21,271 bases of DNA from a bacterium. Its GTDB lineage: Bacteria; Bacillota; Clostridia; Oscillospirales; Acutalibacteraceae. This document shows, piece after piece, positions 7,014 through 14,773 of this stretch. Where the stretch lies: contig SFWF01000018.1 of assembly GCA_004560045.1 (NCBI GenBank), positions 1-21,271 of the forward strand, given 5' to 3'. Made by a program: the position numbers and the translations under genes. The notes under the pieces were generated by a model. The model worked only from the letters and a program-made list of their open reading frames with translations. It searched no databases and was not told the DNA's origin. Within the stretch, counting starts at the first letter, position 1, and each line of letters starts with the position of its first letter.

Positions 7014-7043
7014 AAAAAAGACGGATGAACCTCCGTCTTTTTT
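7014..7043. terminator. Bidirectional intrinsic terminator
   Basis: AAAAAAGACGGA (7014-7025) and TCCGTCTTTTTT (7032-7043) form a perfect 12-bp stem with loop TGAACC. A and T tracts lie on both sides. It ends both the operon at 3236-6972 and the convergent gene whose stop is at 7045. Confidence 0.93.
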
Positions 7044-7044
7044 G

Positions 7045-8985
7045 TTATTTTTTACGAATTTTCAAAATTATGGGCTCGAGAGTATAGACGGGGGTGTCCA
7101 CCTCGATTCGGTCGCCGTCAGTGTTGAAGGCGACCTCCTTCCACTCGCCCGAGGGGGTAAGCGTTTCTACCCTTTCGATCTCGCTCTCCACTACGAGGGG
7201 CAGAGTTTCGGCGCGGTCTAAGGAAATGTCGAAGGCGGCAACAAACAGACTGCCGTCGGGAAGCTCACCTGCGCGAAGGAGCATTTCCATATCGTCGGGA
7301 TAATATACGGGGAGATTATCTGTCTCTTTTAATATATCGATAAGCTGATTTTTTCTCGTCTCGTTTAAAAAGCTGAAGGCTTCGGTATAAGTAAAGTTTG
7401 TATACGGGTCACCGCAGAAAACTATTGTAGTTCCTCCTGAAGGGTTTTTAAAGGAGGTAACACCGGGGAAAAGGGGGTCTGTAACCTTTCCGTCCCTTAA
7501 GTGATAGGTGGTGGAAAGGGTTTCGACGGCGTCACTTGTGGGAACAAGCTCCTTTGCCCTTACCTGAGCGTTACAGCCGGTACCGTATTTCGGGAAGGCT
7601 TCGCCCGAAAGGTTTACTCCCGTCCACTCTTTGACCTCTACCCCGGTATAAGCCGTAAGTCCCCGCTCGTTTACAAGCCTTGCGGCCTCGCCGGTAAGTA
7701 CGACGGTTTTTTCGAAGAATTTAAGAAGCTCCTCGTCGCTTCTGAGGTTTACGTCAAGGTCTTCCATAAAAATTGCACCCTCGGCTTCGGGGTCGGAGGA
7801 GAAGAAGCAGGGCAGTCCGAGTCGCTCGAAAACGCAGACCGACCAGCCGTATTTTGCAAGGTCGGCGTTTTCGCTTAATGCGTCGGCCGATGTGGAAACG
7901 GGGGTTACACAACCCTTCCATTTAATTTTGGGACGAAGGTCAGCAAGAGCCTCGTAAAAGCCGCGGTTTTCGGCAAGCTTTTTTCTATAGGCCTCTCCTG
8001 CCCTCGGCTCGAAGGCGGCAAGACGGGTTATCCAGTGCTTAGCGCCGCTTGCTCCCTCCAAGATAGTTCCCGTAAAGTGGGCGTGGAGGTTCTGTGCCGA
8101 GGTGGAATAGCGATTCTGGGGGCAGGTATCGGTTTCGGCAAGAAGGGTATCAACGCCGTTTGCCTTAAGAACGGCTATCTGCTTTGCGGCACGGTGAAGA
8201 TGCTCGTTAAAACGCTTTGCCCCGAATGGGGTGTAGTTTCCGTTATTAACGCGGACCATAGGCTTGCCAAATTTTCCCGCAAGAATTTTCGCAATATCTG
8301 CGGCGAATTCGGTAGAGGCTCCGACACAGCAGAAGCTGGCCGAAAGGCTCTCGTCCACCGCGTCGATTCCCTCACGCATTGCCATAGCACCGCCGATAAG
8401 GGACTCCTTTTGAGTCTCGATAAAGATATTTTTAAGTTTCTCGTCCTTTTTCTCCCCGAAGATGGCATCAAAAAGCTCCTCACGGGTCACCTCGCGTCCC
8501 GCAAGACGGCTTACCGCTTTCATATGCAGAGGACAGGCACAGCCCCTTCCCGGGCGGCCCATAAGACGGAAATCGTCGTCCACCATTATTGTTTTAGGAG
8601 CAAGGGAAGCGACGGTCTTAAAGGTCTTTCGGAGATAGTCCCTGAAGCCCTCATCGTAGGGGCAGGCAACGAAACGGCGGTCTCCGTCCTTAAGGTTTAT
8701 TACGTGCTGAAAGGGGAAATCGGCGTTAAGCTTATAGTCGTGACCGATAGTGGCCTGAACGAGGATACCTACCTCTACTCCCTCCTTTTTAAGTCGGTCG
8801 CGGAAGAGGGCGTACTTCTCCCCTTCTATTGCCGCCTTATCGATAACGGGGTCCCCTTCGGGCACAAGGGTCATAGAAAATAGGGCAAGGTCGGTTATGC
8901 TCTCATTAGTCTGACGGATGATGTCGAGGCAGATCTCCTCAACGTGTTTTTCGTTGGCCTTAACTATGGAATAATTATACATCAT
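7045..8985 (-). CDS. Putative glycosidase-like (GH42-type barrel) protein
   Basis: The 646-residue cytoplasmic protein is not assigned to a family with certainty. Visible features are a barrel-like N-terminal half containing MVDDDFR (134-140) followed by a Cys-rich GCACPLHM (148-155), then NNGNYTPFG (247-255), and LAETDTCPQNRYSTSA (282-297) with the acidic residue E284 at a strand end. The C-terminal part is beta-rich, with LPDGSLFVAAFDIS near 580-595. This order resembles GH42/beta-galactosidase-like enzymes of Clostridia, so a sugar hydrolase is inferred. The ATG at 8983-8985 follows GAGGTG, and a second in-frame ATG is adjacent. The gene has its own promoter and converges on the DUF4091 gene, so the two may serve related carbohydrate use. 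Confidence 0.7.
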   Translation of the reverse strand: MMYNYSIVKANEKHVEEICLDIIRQTNESITDLALFSMTLVPEGDPVIDKAAIEGEKYALFRDRLKKEGVEVGILVQATIGHDYKLNADFPFQHVINLKDGDRRFVACPYDEGFRDYLRKTFKTVASLAPKTIMVDDDFRLMGRPGRGCACPLHMKAVSRLAGREVTREELFDAIFGEKKDEKLKNIFIETQKESLIGGAMAMREGIDAVDESLSASFCCVGASTEFAADIAKILAGKFGKPMVRVNNGNYTPFGAKRFNEHLHRAAKQIAVLKANGVDTLLAETDTCPQNRYSTSAQNLHAHFTGTILEGASGAKHWITRLAAFEPRAGEAYRKKLAENRGFYEALADLRPKIKWKGCVTPVSTSADALSENADLAKYGWSVCVFERLGLPCFFSSDPEAEGAIFMEDLDVNLRSDEELLKFFEKTVVLTGEAARLVNERGLTAYTGVEVKEWTGVNLSGEAFPKYGTGCNAQVRAKELVPTSDAVETLSTTYHLRDGKVTDPLFPGVTSFKNPSGGTTIVFCGDPYTNFTYTEAFSFLNETRKNQLIDILKETDNLPVYYPDDMEMLLRAGELPDGSLFVAAFDISLDRAETLPLVVESEIERVETLTPSGEWKEVAFNTDGDRIEVDTPVYTLEPIILKIRKK

Positions 8986-9019
8986 TCAGCACCTCGCAAG
9001 CTTTGCCTGTTTTTACCTC

Positions 9020-9048
9020 ATTATATAAATATATAACCTTAAAGTCAA
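9020..9048 (-). promoter_or_regulatory. Promoter of the glycosidase-like gene
   Basis: On the minus strand, TTGACT (9043-9048) and TATAAT (9020-9025) have a 17-base spacer. The -35 box directly abuts the palindromic terminator of the upstream gene, so the two transcription units are separated with no spare sequence. Confidence 0.85.
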
Positions 9049-9084
9049 TAAAACCGATTTCGAAAATTTTCGAAATCGGTTTTA
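9049..9084 (-). terminator. 36-bp perfect palindrome, terminator of the dnaX-recR unit
   Basis: Bases 9049-9084 are a perfect inverted repeat (centre AAAA|TTTT, arms containing CCGATTTCG) with no unpaired loop beyond what folding requires, ending in TTTTA. It lies two bases beyond the dehydrogenase stop and would end transcription leftward. Its symmetry would also allow a cruciform or a protein site. Confidence 0.8.
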
Positions 9085-9086
9085 AA

Positions 9087-10034
9087 TTAAAGCTTTGATA
9101 CGACGTTTATGGGGTTTCCGCTGAGCCAGCCCTTTATACAGTCGACGGTGATGCCTAAAAGCTTAATTCTCGTTGACATCGGGGCCCATGCGGCATGAGG
9201 GGTTATTACGATATTGTCGACTCCCTTTAAGATACAGTTTCGCATAGGCTCCACCGTAATCGCATCAAGGGCGGCACCCGAAAGGCGACCCGACTCTACC
9301 GCCGCTTTAAGAGCGGGCTCGTCTACAAGGCCTCCTCTTGCGGTATTTACAAGGAGGGCTCCCTTTTTACATTTATTAAAGGCGGCCTCGTTCATCATAA
9401 GCCGGCTTTCGTCGGTTAAGGGACAATGAAGGGAGATAACGTCGCTTCTCTCCAAAAGCTTGTCAAAGGAGACGAACTCGGTCCCGTCGTTTTTAGGGGT
9501 ACGGGTATGAACGATGACCTTCATACCAAAGGCCTCGGCAAGCATTTTTACCCTTTTTCCGATATGACCGTAGCCGATTATTCCGAGGGTTCGGCCCTCG
9601 ACCTCGTCGGTAGGAAAGTCGTAAAGGGTGGTAAGCTCGCTCTTCTCCCAGGAGCCTGCCTGAACGGCGGCATGATAGTTTGTGATCTGATTATAGTGAT
9701 TTAAGATCAGGGCAAAGGTATGCTGCGCTACGGCAGAGGTGGAATAGCTTCCCGCATTACAGACGACGATTCCCTTTTCCGCGGCATATTTTACGTCGAT
9801 AGTGTTAAAGCCGGTAGCAAAAAGGCCTATATACTTAAGGTTTTTGCAGGCGTCCATTACCTCTTTATCGATGGTAAGCTTATTAAGCAGAATTATATCG
9901 GCGTCGCCTATTCGCTTTATAACGTCGGCTTGCCTCGTGGTGTGGTACTCTATGACCTCGCCAAACTGCTTATACACATCGAGGGAAAGGCCGCCGGGGG
10001 TCATTACCCCTGCCTCAAGAACGACTATTTTCAT
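9087..10034 (-). CDS. D-2-hydroxyacid dehydrogenase (hydroxypyruvate reductase-like)
   Basis: This cytoplasmic NAD(P)H-dependent reductase interconverts 2-oxoacids and D-2-hydroxyacids. The Rossmann motif GYGHIG is at 154-159. The catalytic triad is visible as R233 (NTARGG), E262 (VEPM) and H280 (TPHAAW). The residue after the second strand is not the Asp usual in NAD enzymes but lies in HTRTP (176-180), which may favour NADPH (inference). The 315-residue length is normal. The start at 10032-10034 overlaps the end of the DUF896 gene by 20 bases and has AAGGTG upstream. It is the last gene of the dnaX unit. Glycerate/hydroxypyruvate is the likely substrate class but is not proven. Confidence 0.88.
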   Translation of the reverse strand: MKIVVLEAGVMTPGGLSLDVYKQFGEVIEYHTTRQADVIKRIGDADIILLNKLTIDKEVMDACKNLKYIGLFATGFNTIDVKYAAEKGIVVCNAGSYSTSAVAQHTFALILNHYNQITNYHAAVQAGSWEKSELTTLYDFPTDEVEGRTLGIIGYGHIGKRVKMLAEAFGMKVIVHTRTPKNDGTEFVSFDKLLERSDVISLHCPLTDESRLMMNEAAFNKCKKGALLVNTARGGLVDEPALKAAVESGRLSGAALDAITVEPMRNCILKGVDNIVITPHAAWAPMSTRIKLLGITVDCIKGWLSGNPINVVSKL

Positions 10035-10236
10035 CTCTTTTCTTCACCTTGTGCTTGCTTCCGTCGGGATTTACGATAGTAATTCCCAAAAGTTGACTCT
10101 CGAGGCTTTCCTTAAAGCCGTTTATATATTTTACTCGGAGCTCCTTTTGCTCGGCCTTTTCGGCATCGGTCAGTCCCTCGGTCTTAGACTTTCGGGCAAG
10201 CTCGTTTATTCTGTCGATATCCTTTTGAGTTACCAT
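10015..10236 (-). CDS. DUF896 (UPF0291/YnzC-like) small protein
   Basis: The 73-residue helical protein contains IDRINELARKSKTEGLT (7-23), a Lys/Glu-rich helix with KAEQKELR, and the end motif GITIVNPDG, all typical of the DUF896 family of Firmicutes. The function is unknown; Bacillus members have been linked to the SOS-regulated yneA operon. The start is taken at 10234-10236 because GGAGG lies 6 bases before it and the family begins there. An upstream ATG at 10272 would overlap recR and lacks a ribosome site. Confidence 0.88.
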   Translation of the reverse strand: MVTQKDIDRINELARKSKTEGLTDAEKAEQKELRVKYINGFKESLESQLLGITIVNPDGSKHKVKKRDENSRS

Positions 10237-10249
10237 TGGATCCTCCGTT

Positions 10250-10849
10250 TTAAATTTCGTTTCGGCCGTCAAGGGCTCTTTGCAGGGTCACCTCGTCGGC
10301 ATATTCGAGATTTCCTCCCACAGGCACACCGTAGGCAAGACGGGTTATTTTAATTCCCATAGGCTTTATAAAGCGGGAGATATAGCTGGCCGTAGCCTCA
10401 CCCTCAACCGTCGGGTCGGTGGCCATAATTACCTCTTTTACACTTCCGTCGGAAAGTCGGGCAAGAAGCTCCCTTACCTTAAGCTTTTCGGGGCCTATTC
10501 CGTCAAGGGGGGATATTACCCCGTGAAGCACGTGATAAACTCCCTTAAACTCGCGTGTACGCTCGAAGGCAAGAATATCCCTCGGATCGCTTACAACGCA
10601 GATAATACTTTTATCGCGAAGAGGATCGCCGCAGACGGGACAAAGCTCACCGTCGGACAAGGCCTGACAGCAGGAGCAAAGCCTTATTTTAGAGCGGGCA
10701 TCAATAAGGGCGCGGGAAAATCTCTCGGCGTATTCCTCGGGTGCGGTTATAACGTAAAAGGCAAGACGCTGAGCGGTTTTTTTACCTATTCCGGGCAGTT
10801 TTTCAAACTGCGCCGTGAGTTCGTTTAAAGAGGTTATACTATACGCCAT
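10250..10849 (-). CDS. recR: Recombination protein RecR
   Basis: RecR acts with RecO/RecF in loading RecA at gaps. The 199-residue length is exact for the family. In order it has a helix-hairpin-helix (LPGIGKKTAQR, 18-28), a zinc finger C58-x2-C61-x8-C70-x2-C73, a Toprim domain beginning ICVVSDPRD (83-91) with HVLHGVISPLDGIGP, and the C-terminal LAYGVPVGGNLEYAD block. It starts two bases after the ybaB stop, which fits the conserved dnaX-ybaB-recR operon. Confidence 0.97.
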   Translation of the reverse strand: MAYSITSLNELTAQFEKLPGIGKKTAQRLAFYVITAPEEYAERFSRALIDARSKIRLCSCCQALSDGELCPVCGDPLRDKSIICVVSDPRDILAFERTREFKGVYHVLHGVISPLDGIGPEKLKVRELLARLSDGSVKEVIMATDPTVEGEATASYISRFIKPMGIKITRLAYGVPVGGNLEYADEVTLQRALDGRNEI

Positions 10850-10851
10850 TA

Positions 10852-11208
10852 TTAAAACATACCGGGCATTCCGGGAATATTCAGTCCGCTTGTAATTGCG
10901 TTCATTTCCTTTTCGCCGGTTTCGGTAGCCGTAGTAATAGCCTCGTTAAGGGCGATTATAAGGAAATCCTCAAGCATTTCGGGATCGCCTTCACATTCCT
11001 CCAAGGCCTCGGGCTTAATGTTTATAGCCTTTATCTCGTGCTTACCCGTAACGGTTACGGATACCATATCTCCGCCTGCAGAGGCAGTATATTCTCTTTC
11101 GTCAAGGTCGGCCTGAAGGGTAGCCATATCCTCCTGCATCTGCTGAACCTTTTTGAGCATCTGCTGCTGACTCATGCCGCCGTTCTGATTAGGAATTCTT
11201 ACTTTCAT
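10852..11208 (-). CDS. YbaB/EbfC nucleoid-associated protein
   Basis: This small DNA-binding protein forms a tweezer-like dimer and is encoded between dnaX and recR in most bacteria. It has 118 residues: a long Gln-rich helix (MSQQQMLKKVQQMQEDMA, 12-29), a central sheet with VSVTVTGKHEIKAINI, and a C-terminal helix, ending in a Gly/Met/Pro tail. GGAGAA lies before its ATG, 12 bases after the dnaX stop. Confidence 0.95.
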   Translation of the reverse strand: MKVRIPNQNGGMSQQQMLKKVQQMQEDMATLQADLDEREYTASAGGDMVSVTVTGKHEIKAINIKPEALEECEGDPEMLEDFLIIALNEAITTATETGEKEMNAITSGLNIPGMPGMF

Positions 11209-11220
11209 TTTTATTCTCCT

Positions 11221-12903
11221 TTAGTTGCTTGGTATATCAAACTGCTTAATTTTTTCGGCCAAGGCCTTAAGGGGGTCGGCCTCCTCGTCGGTTTTTACCG
11301 GCTTATATGGGCCCAGCTTATAGGTCTGACCCAAAACCTGCGTCGCCGCCTTACGGATAGCGTCGCGGTAGATAGCATTTTTCGAATTTATAAAGTTTCT
11401 GAACATAGGGTTCGGAGCGTCGATAAGAAGATACTGACCCGAAATAAAGGCGCGGGAGCCGTTTAAAACTCCGCTTATGGGCGGGCAGGTCTTGGTTAAA
11501 AGCTTCAGTATCTCTTCCCATTCGGGCAGGGCTCCCTCATCGCTCTGCGCAGGGGCAGAGGCTTCTTCGGGTAGGGGTGCGTCAGCGGGGACGGGCTCGT
11601 GCTCTTCCTCGGGAAGTCCTGCGGGCGGGGCTTCCTCCTCAATGGGCGGAGGGGGTGCCTCGTCCTCTACGGCCGCTTTCTGTGGAGCTTGCGGCGCTAT
11701 CGGCTTCTCTGCGGGCTTTTCGGTCGCTGCGGTGACAGGCGCGGCAGGAGCCGCAGCTACCCTCGGAGCACCAAGCTCTAAGGCTCTTATACGCTTCTCA
11801 AGAGACTCGATATCGGCGCAAAGCTCGGGGGTACAGAGCTTTATCACCGTCATTTCGAGCATACTTCTTCTGTTCGCATTCTGCATAGAAGCGATACAAG
11901 CGGAAAGCATATTAAGGGCGCGAAGAATATCCTTAATGTCGAAGCGAGCCGCTTTCTCGGAGTAAATTTTATACTGCAGCTCGGAGCAGACGACAGGCTT
12001 TTTATCGGCCGATACGGTTTTTATTATCATAATGTCGCGGAAATGCGACGAAAGGTCGTTAGCCAGGCGGAGCATATCCACCGAGCCTCTGTGAAGCTCG
12101 TCGATAAGGGTAAGGGCCTTTGAGGTGTCCCCGTCGGCTATAGCGTCGGAGAGACGGTTTAAATATTCGTGACCCGACATTCCGCAAACGTCGGTAACGG
12201 TTTTTTCGGTTATATCGGTCGAGACCGAAACGCAGAGGTCAAGAATAGAAAGGGCATCTCTCATTCCTCCGTCGGCCGCGGCGGCGATAAGGGTAGCCGC
12301 GTCGTCGGTTATCTTAAAGCCCTCGGCATCGGCAACGAATTTTATTCGCTCGACTATTTTATCGGCTTCGATCCTCTTGAAATCGAAACGTTGACAACGG
12401 GAAAGAATAGTAGTAGGAAGCTTATGAACCTCGGTGGTGGCGAGGATAAATATAGCATGCTCAGGCGGCTCTTCAAGGGTTTTAAGCAGGGCATTGAAGG
12501 CCGAAAGGGAGAGCATATGGACCTCGTCGATAATATATACCCTGTATTTAAGGGCGTTGGGGGTAAAGGCTATCTGCTCGCGAAGGAGGCGGACGTGATC
12601 GACGCCGTTATTGGAGGCGGCGTCAAGCTCTACGATATCGGTAGCCTCTTCCTCGGCAACAAGTCGGCAGGCCTCGCAGGAAAGGCAGGGGTCTCCGTTG
12701 GCAGGCTCAAGGCAGTTTACCGCCTTGGCGAGGATCTTCGCGCAGGTGGTCTTACCCGTTCCTCTCGTTCCCGTAAAAAGATAGGCGTGGGAAATTTTAC
12801 CCGACGCAAGCTCACCCTTAAGGGTTTCTACGATATGATCCTGACCGTAGACCTCGGAGAAGGTCTGCGGACGGTATTTTCGGTAGAGAGCCTTATATGC
12901 CAT
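11221..12903 (-). CDS. dnaX: DNA polymerase III subunits gamma/tau
   Basis: This is the clamp-loader ATPase of the replisome. The 560-residue protein has Walker A GTRGTGKTT (45-53), a zinc module C64/C73/C76/C79, Walker B IIDEVH (124-129), sensor 1 ATTE (155-158) and the SRC arginine finger (168-170). A lid and domain III follow, then a Pro/Ala/Glu-rich linker (about 375-455) and a tau-like C-terminus. No clear slippery A-tract for a shorter gamma product was seen. GGAGG is 8 bases before the ATG. The gene sits directly downstream of the SRP RNA and is probably reached by read-through or by processing of that transcript. Confidence 0.97.
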   Translation of the reverse strand: MAYKALYRKYRPQTFSEVYGQDHIVETLKGELASGKISHAYLFTGTRGTGKTTCAKILAKAVNCLEPANGDPCLSCEACRLVAEEEATDIVELDAASNNGVDHVRLLREQIAFTPNALKYRVYIIDEVHMLSLSAFNALLKTLEEPPEHAIFILATTEVHKLPTTILSRCQRFDFKRIEADKIVERIKFVADAEGFKITDDAATLIAAAADGGMRDALSILDLCVSVSTDITEKTVTDVCGMSGHEYLNRLSDAIADGDTSKALTLIDELHRGSVDMLRLANDLSSHFRDIMIIKTVSADKKPVVCSELQYKIYSEKAARFDIKDILRALNMLSACIASMQNANRRSMLEMTVIKLCTPELCADIESLEKRIRALELGAPRVAAAPAAPVTAATEKPAEKPIAPQAPQKAAVEDEAPPPPIEEEAPPAGLPEEEHEPVPADAPLPEEASAPAQSDEGALPEWEEILKLLTKTCPPISGVLNGSRAFISGQYLLIDAPNPMFRNFINSKNAIYRDAIRKAATQVLGQTYKLGPYKPVKTDEEADPLKALAEKIKQFDIPSN

Positions 12904-12929
12904 TAGTTTTCCTCCGTTTGGAAATTAAA

Positions 12930-13080
12930 AAAATCTGTGTAACCGGGCGTACGAATGAACCGATTTACTGCGGCGCACAGTGAAAACCGTTTAATGCTGC
13001 TCGGTTCCCCGCCTGACATGGTTCACGGTACTCTGTCGCACAGGACCAGCCCATTCGCACACCCCGTCACACAGACAGAG
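12930..13080 (-). ncRNA. ffs: Signal recognition particle RNA (4.5S/small bacterial type)
   Basis: The minus strand contains the SRP domain IV core: GTCAGG, a stem CGG closed by a GGAA tetraloop with CCG, then AGCAGC, flanked by CCGTGAACC. The two ends pair: TCTGTGT near 13075 with ACACAGA near 12940, then a GGGGTGTGCGAATG/CATTCGTACGCCC helix allowing G-U pairs. A T7 tract (12927-12933) follows the closing helix and ends the RNA. The position upstream of dnaX is conserved in Firmicutes. The 5' end may lie nearer 13103, adding a small TCGGG/CCCGA hairpin. A full Alu domain as in Bacillus scRNA was not recognised. Confidence 0.9.
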
Positions 13081-13109
13081 CTATCGGGATAAAGCCCGAC
13101 TTCCGATAT

Positions 13110-13138
13110 ATTATAATATATATTCTTAACTTTTACAA
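13110..13138 (-). promoter_or_regulatory. Promoter of the SRP RNA (and probably dnaX)
   Basis: On the minus strand, TTGTAA (13133-13138) and TATAAT (13110-13115) are 17 bases apart. The start would be near 13103. The -10 box is perfect and the -35 is 4 of 6. Confidence 0.6.
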
Positions 13139-13178
13139 GGATTATTTTTTAATTTACATATAGTTCATTAAAAAAGTG

Positions 13179-13207
13179 TTGTATATACGGCGCTTTTTTG
13201 GTACAAT
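13179..13207 (+). promoter_or_regulatory. Probable promoter of the NUDIX gene cluster
   Basis: TTGTAT (13179-13184) and TACAAT (13202-13207) have a 17-base spacer. The leader from about 13214 to 13298 contains complementary GGAGGA (13224-13229) and TCCTCC (13258-13263), which can form a long-loop hairpin. Confidence 0.5.
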
Positions 13208-13221
13208 TAAAAGGAATTATC

Positions 13222-13278
13222 GTGGAGGAGTATGTAGTTACGAGGTCGTATCCCCTATCCTCCTCAAAAATAACTTAA
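13222..13278 (+). CDS. Possible 18-codon leader peptide
   Basis: An 18-codon GTG frame (VEEYVVTRSYPLSSSKIT) lies between the probable promoter and the NUDIX start, with AAAAGGAA 5 bases before GTG. It overlaps the GGAGGA/TCCTCC hairpin, so translation could change that fold. Evidence is only an open frame with a plausible ribosome site, and it may be chance. Confidence 0.2.
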   Translation: MEEYVVTRSYPLSSSKIT

Positions 13279-13298
13279 AATAAGAAAAGAAGGCCAAT

Positions 13299-13826
13299 AT
13301 GGAACTTTGGGACATTTTAAACGACCAGGGGGTCGTTACGGGAAAAACCGCCGTCAGAGGCAGAACCGTACTTCGAAACGGGGAATATCATCTGGTGGTT
13401 CATATATGGGTAGTGTCCTCCGACGGAAACTTTCTTATTCAGCGAAGAAGCGAAAAAAGAAAGCTTATGCCGGGAGAATGGGCCGCTACGGGCGGAAGCG
13501 CAATTTCGGGAGAAAGCTCCCTTGCCGCCGCCGCAAGAGAGCTCAGCGAGGAGCTCGGCATAAAGGCACTTAAAGGCAGTCTTAAGCTTATGGGCCGTCT
13601 TAAAAGACGCAATTCCTTTTTGGACGTATGGTTTATTAAGTGTGACGCCGACATAAGCCGACTTCGCCTTCAGAAAAGCGAGGTTGCCGAGGTTAAATGG
13701 GTAACCCCCGACGAGCTTAAGGTTATGATCGAGCAGAGAAATTATCACAACTACGGTCGCGAATATTTTAAGGCTGTTTTCGATTATGCCGAAAAAATGC
13801 GTAAGCAGTTTAAGGAGCAGGTTTAA
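13299..13826 (+). CDS. NUDIX hydrolase
   Basis: The 175-residue cytoplasmic NUDIX enzyme has a complete box: G66-x5-E72-x7-R80-E81-L82-x-E84-E85-x-G87-I88. The N-terminus (MELWDILNDQGVVTGK) and the HLVVHIWVV strand resemble the isopentenyl-diphosphate isomerase-like group, which also includes hydrolases, so the substrate (nucleotide, isoprenyl diphosphate or other diphosphate) is open. GAAGG lies 7 bases before the ATG. The stop shares a base with the next start (TAATG), so it is coupled to the RING-finger membrane gene. Confidence 0.88.
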   Translation: MELWDILNDQGVVTGKTAVRGRTVLRNGEYHLVVHIWVVSSDGNFLIQRRSEKRKLMPGEWAATGGSAISGESSLAAAARELSEELGIKALKGSLKLMGRLKRRNSFLDVWFIKCDADISRLRLQKSEVAEVKWVTPDELKVMIEQRNYHNYGREYFKAVFDYAEKMRKQFKEQV

Positions 13827-14764
13827 TGGGATTTGAGGTAAAAAACAAAAAGTGTGCCGTTTGTGAGGCGTATCTTTTCGAGGACGACGACGTTGTATGC
13901 TGTCCGATATGCGGAGCGCCTCATCATCGCGATTGCTATAATGCGGTAGGTCACTGCGGCCTTGAAAAATATCACGGAACCGACCTTCAGTATAAGGCAG
14001 AGGAGGCCGAGGAGACGGCAAAAGAAAAGACCGAGACCTCTTCGGGAAGAAAGGGTCGTATCTGTACCCAGTGCGGCAAGGAGTACCCCGCCGACGCGCG
14101 TTTCTGCCCCTACTGCGGTTATTCGGAAATGACCGGTTTTTTCTCTGACGGTAATATGCGGGGCTTTGGCGGATTTAATACGGTCGAGGACAATACCGAT
14201 ATCGGCGAAGGGGTTACCGCCAAGGAGGCCGCAGGGGTCGTGCTTATTAACCATTTCCGCTATATCTACCGTTTTTTAAGCCTTAATAAAAACAAAAAGC
14301 GTTCCTGGAACTGGGCAGGCTTTTTACTTCCCGGAAGCTGGTTCGCATACAGAAAGATGTACAAGGAAAGCGTTATTGCGGTTATTTTCCAAATAATGTC
14401 AACCGTTTTAAGCTTTCCCCTGCTTTTCGCTTTGGAGCAGCTTCCGACCGTAGGAAATCAGGCAAATATGATGGCCTATTATATTGAAAATCTTCCCGCC
14501 ATCGGCTACCTGCCCCTAATTCTCGCGGCGGTCGGCGGTGTCGTTAATCTTCTCATACGAATAATTTCGGCAATGTACGGCGACTGGTTTTATAAAAATC
14601 GGGTCATTCTCGCGGCAAAGGAGATAAAAAAAGCCGACAGAGAGCTTGACTCAGATGAGGCCGAGGCCGCTAAAAAGAAATGGAGCGGAGTAAGCTTTAT
14701 AGGCTTTATGGTCGCCTTTTTCGCTCTTGAGTTCGTTCCGACGATTATAATGATGTTTATTTAA
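13826..14764 (+). CDS. RING-finger/zinc-ribbon membrane protein
   Basis: The 312-residue protein has two zinc modules and a membrane part. A RING-like domain uses C10, C13, C26, C29, H34, C37 and C44, matching the Prok-RING_1 style (DDDVVCCPICGAPHHRDCY). A zinc ribbon follows at C80, C83, C94 and C97. After a Gly/Asn-rich spacer, a DUF2628-like membrane region starts at about 160 (WNWAGFLLPGSWFAYRKMY), with further helices near 185-205, 225-250 and 288-312. The cytoplasmic zinc head and membrane tail suggest a sensor or scaffold. Prokaryotic RING domains have been discussed with ubiquitin-like systems, but no E1, E2 or ubiquitin-like gene is adjacent. The function is unknown. Confidence 0.75.
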   Translation: MGFEVKNKKCAVCEAYLFEDDDVVCCPICGAPHHRDCYNAVGHCGLEKYHGTDLQYKAEEAEETAKEKTETSSGRKGRICTQCGKEYPADARFCPYCGYSEMTGFFSDGNMRGFGGFNTVEDNTDIGEGVTAKEAAGVVLINHFRYIYRFLSLNKNKKRSWNWAGFLLPGSWFAYRKMYKESVIAVIFQIMSTVLSFPLLFALEQLPTVGNQANMMAYYIENLPAIGYLPLILAAVGGVVNLLIRIISAMYGDWFYKNRVILAAKEIKKADRELDSDEAEAAKKKWSGVSFIGFMVAFFALEFVPTIIMMFI

Positions 14765-14773
14765 AGGACGCCT

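Noticed and set aside
8035..8883. A 282-codon plus-strand frame antisense to the glycosidase-like gene.
   Set aside because: It has no ribosome site, promoter or family match. The opposite strand reads as a coherent 646-residue protein, and codon bias produces such antisense frames.
10237..10272. Longer DUF896 protein starting at 10272.
   Set aside because: It would overlap recR by 23 bases and lacks a ribosome site, whereas the ATG at 10236 has GGAGG and the family N-terminus.
12202..12215. A-tract in dnaX considered as a slippery site for a shorter gamma product.
   Set aside because: The run lies in the GAA AAA ACC frame, not A AAA AAG, is far upstream of the linker where gamma would end, and no downstream stem is evident.
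12169..12906. A 245-codon plus-strand frame antisense to dnaX.
   Set aside because: It lies wholly within conserved dnaX motifs on the other strand and shows no recognisable domain or start signals.
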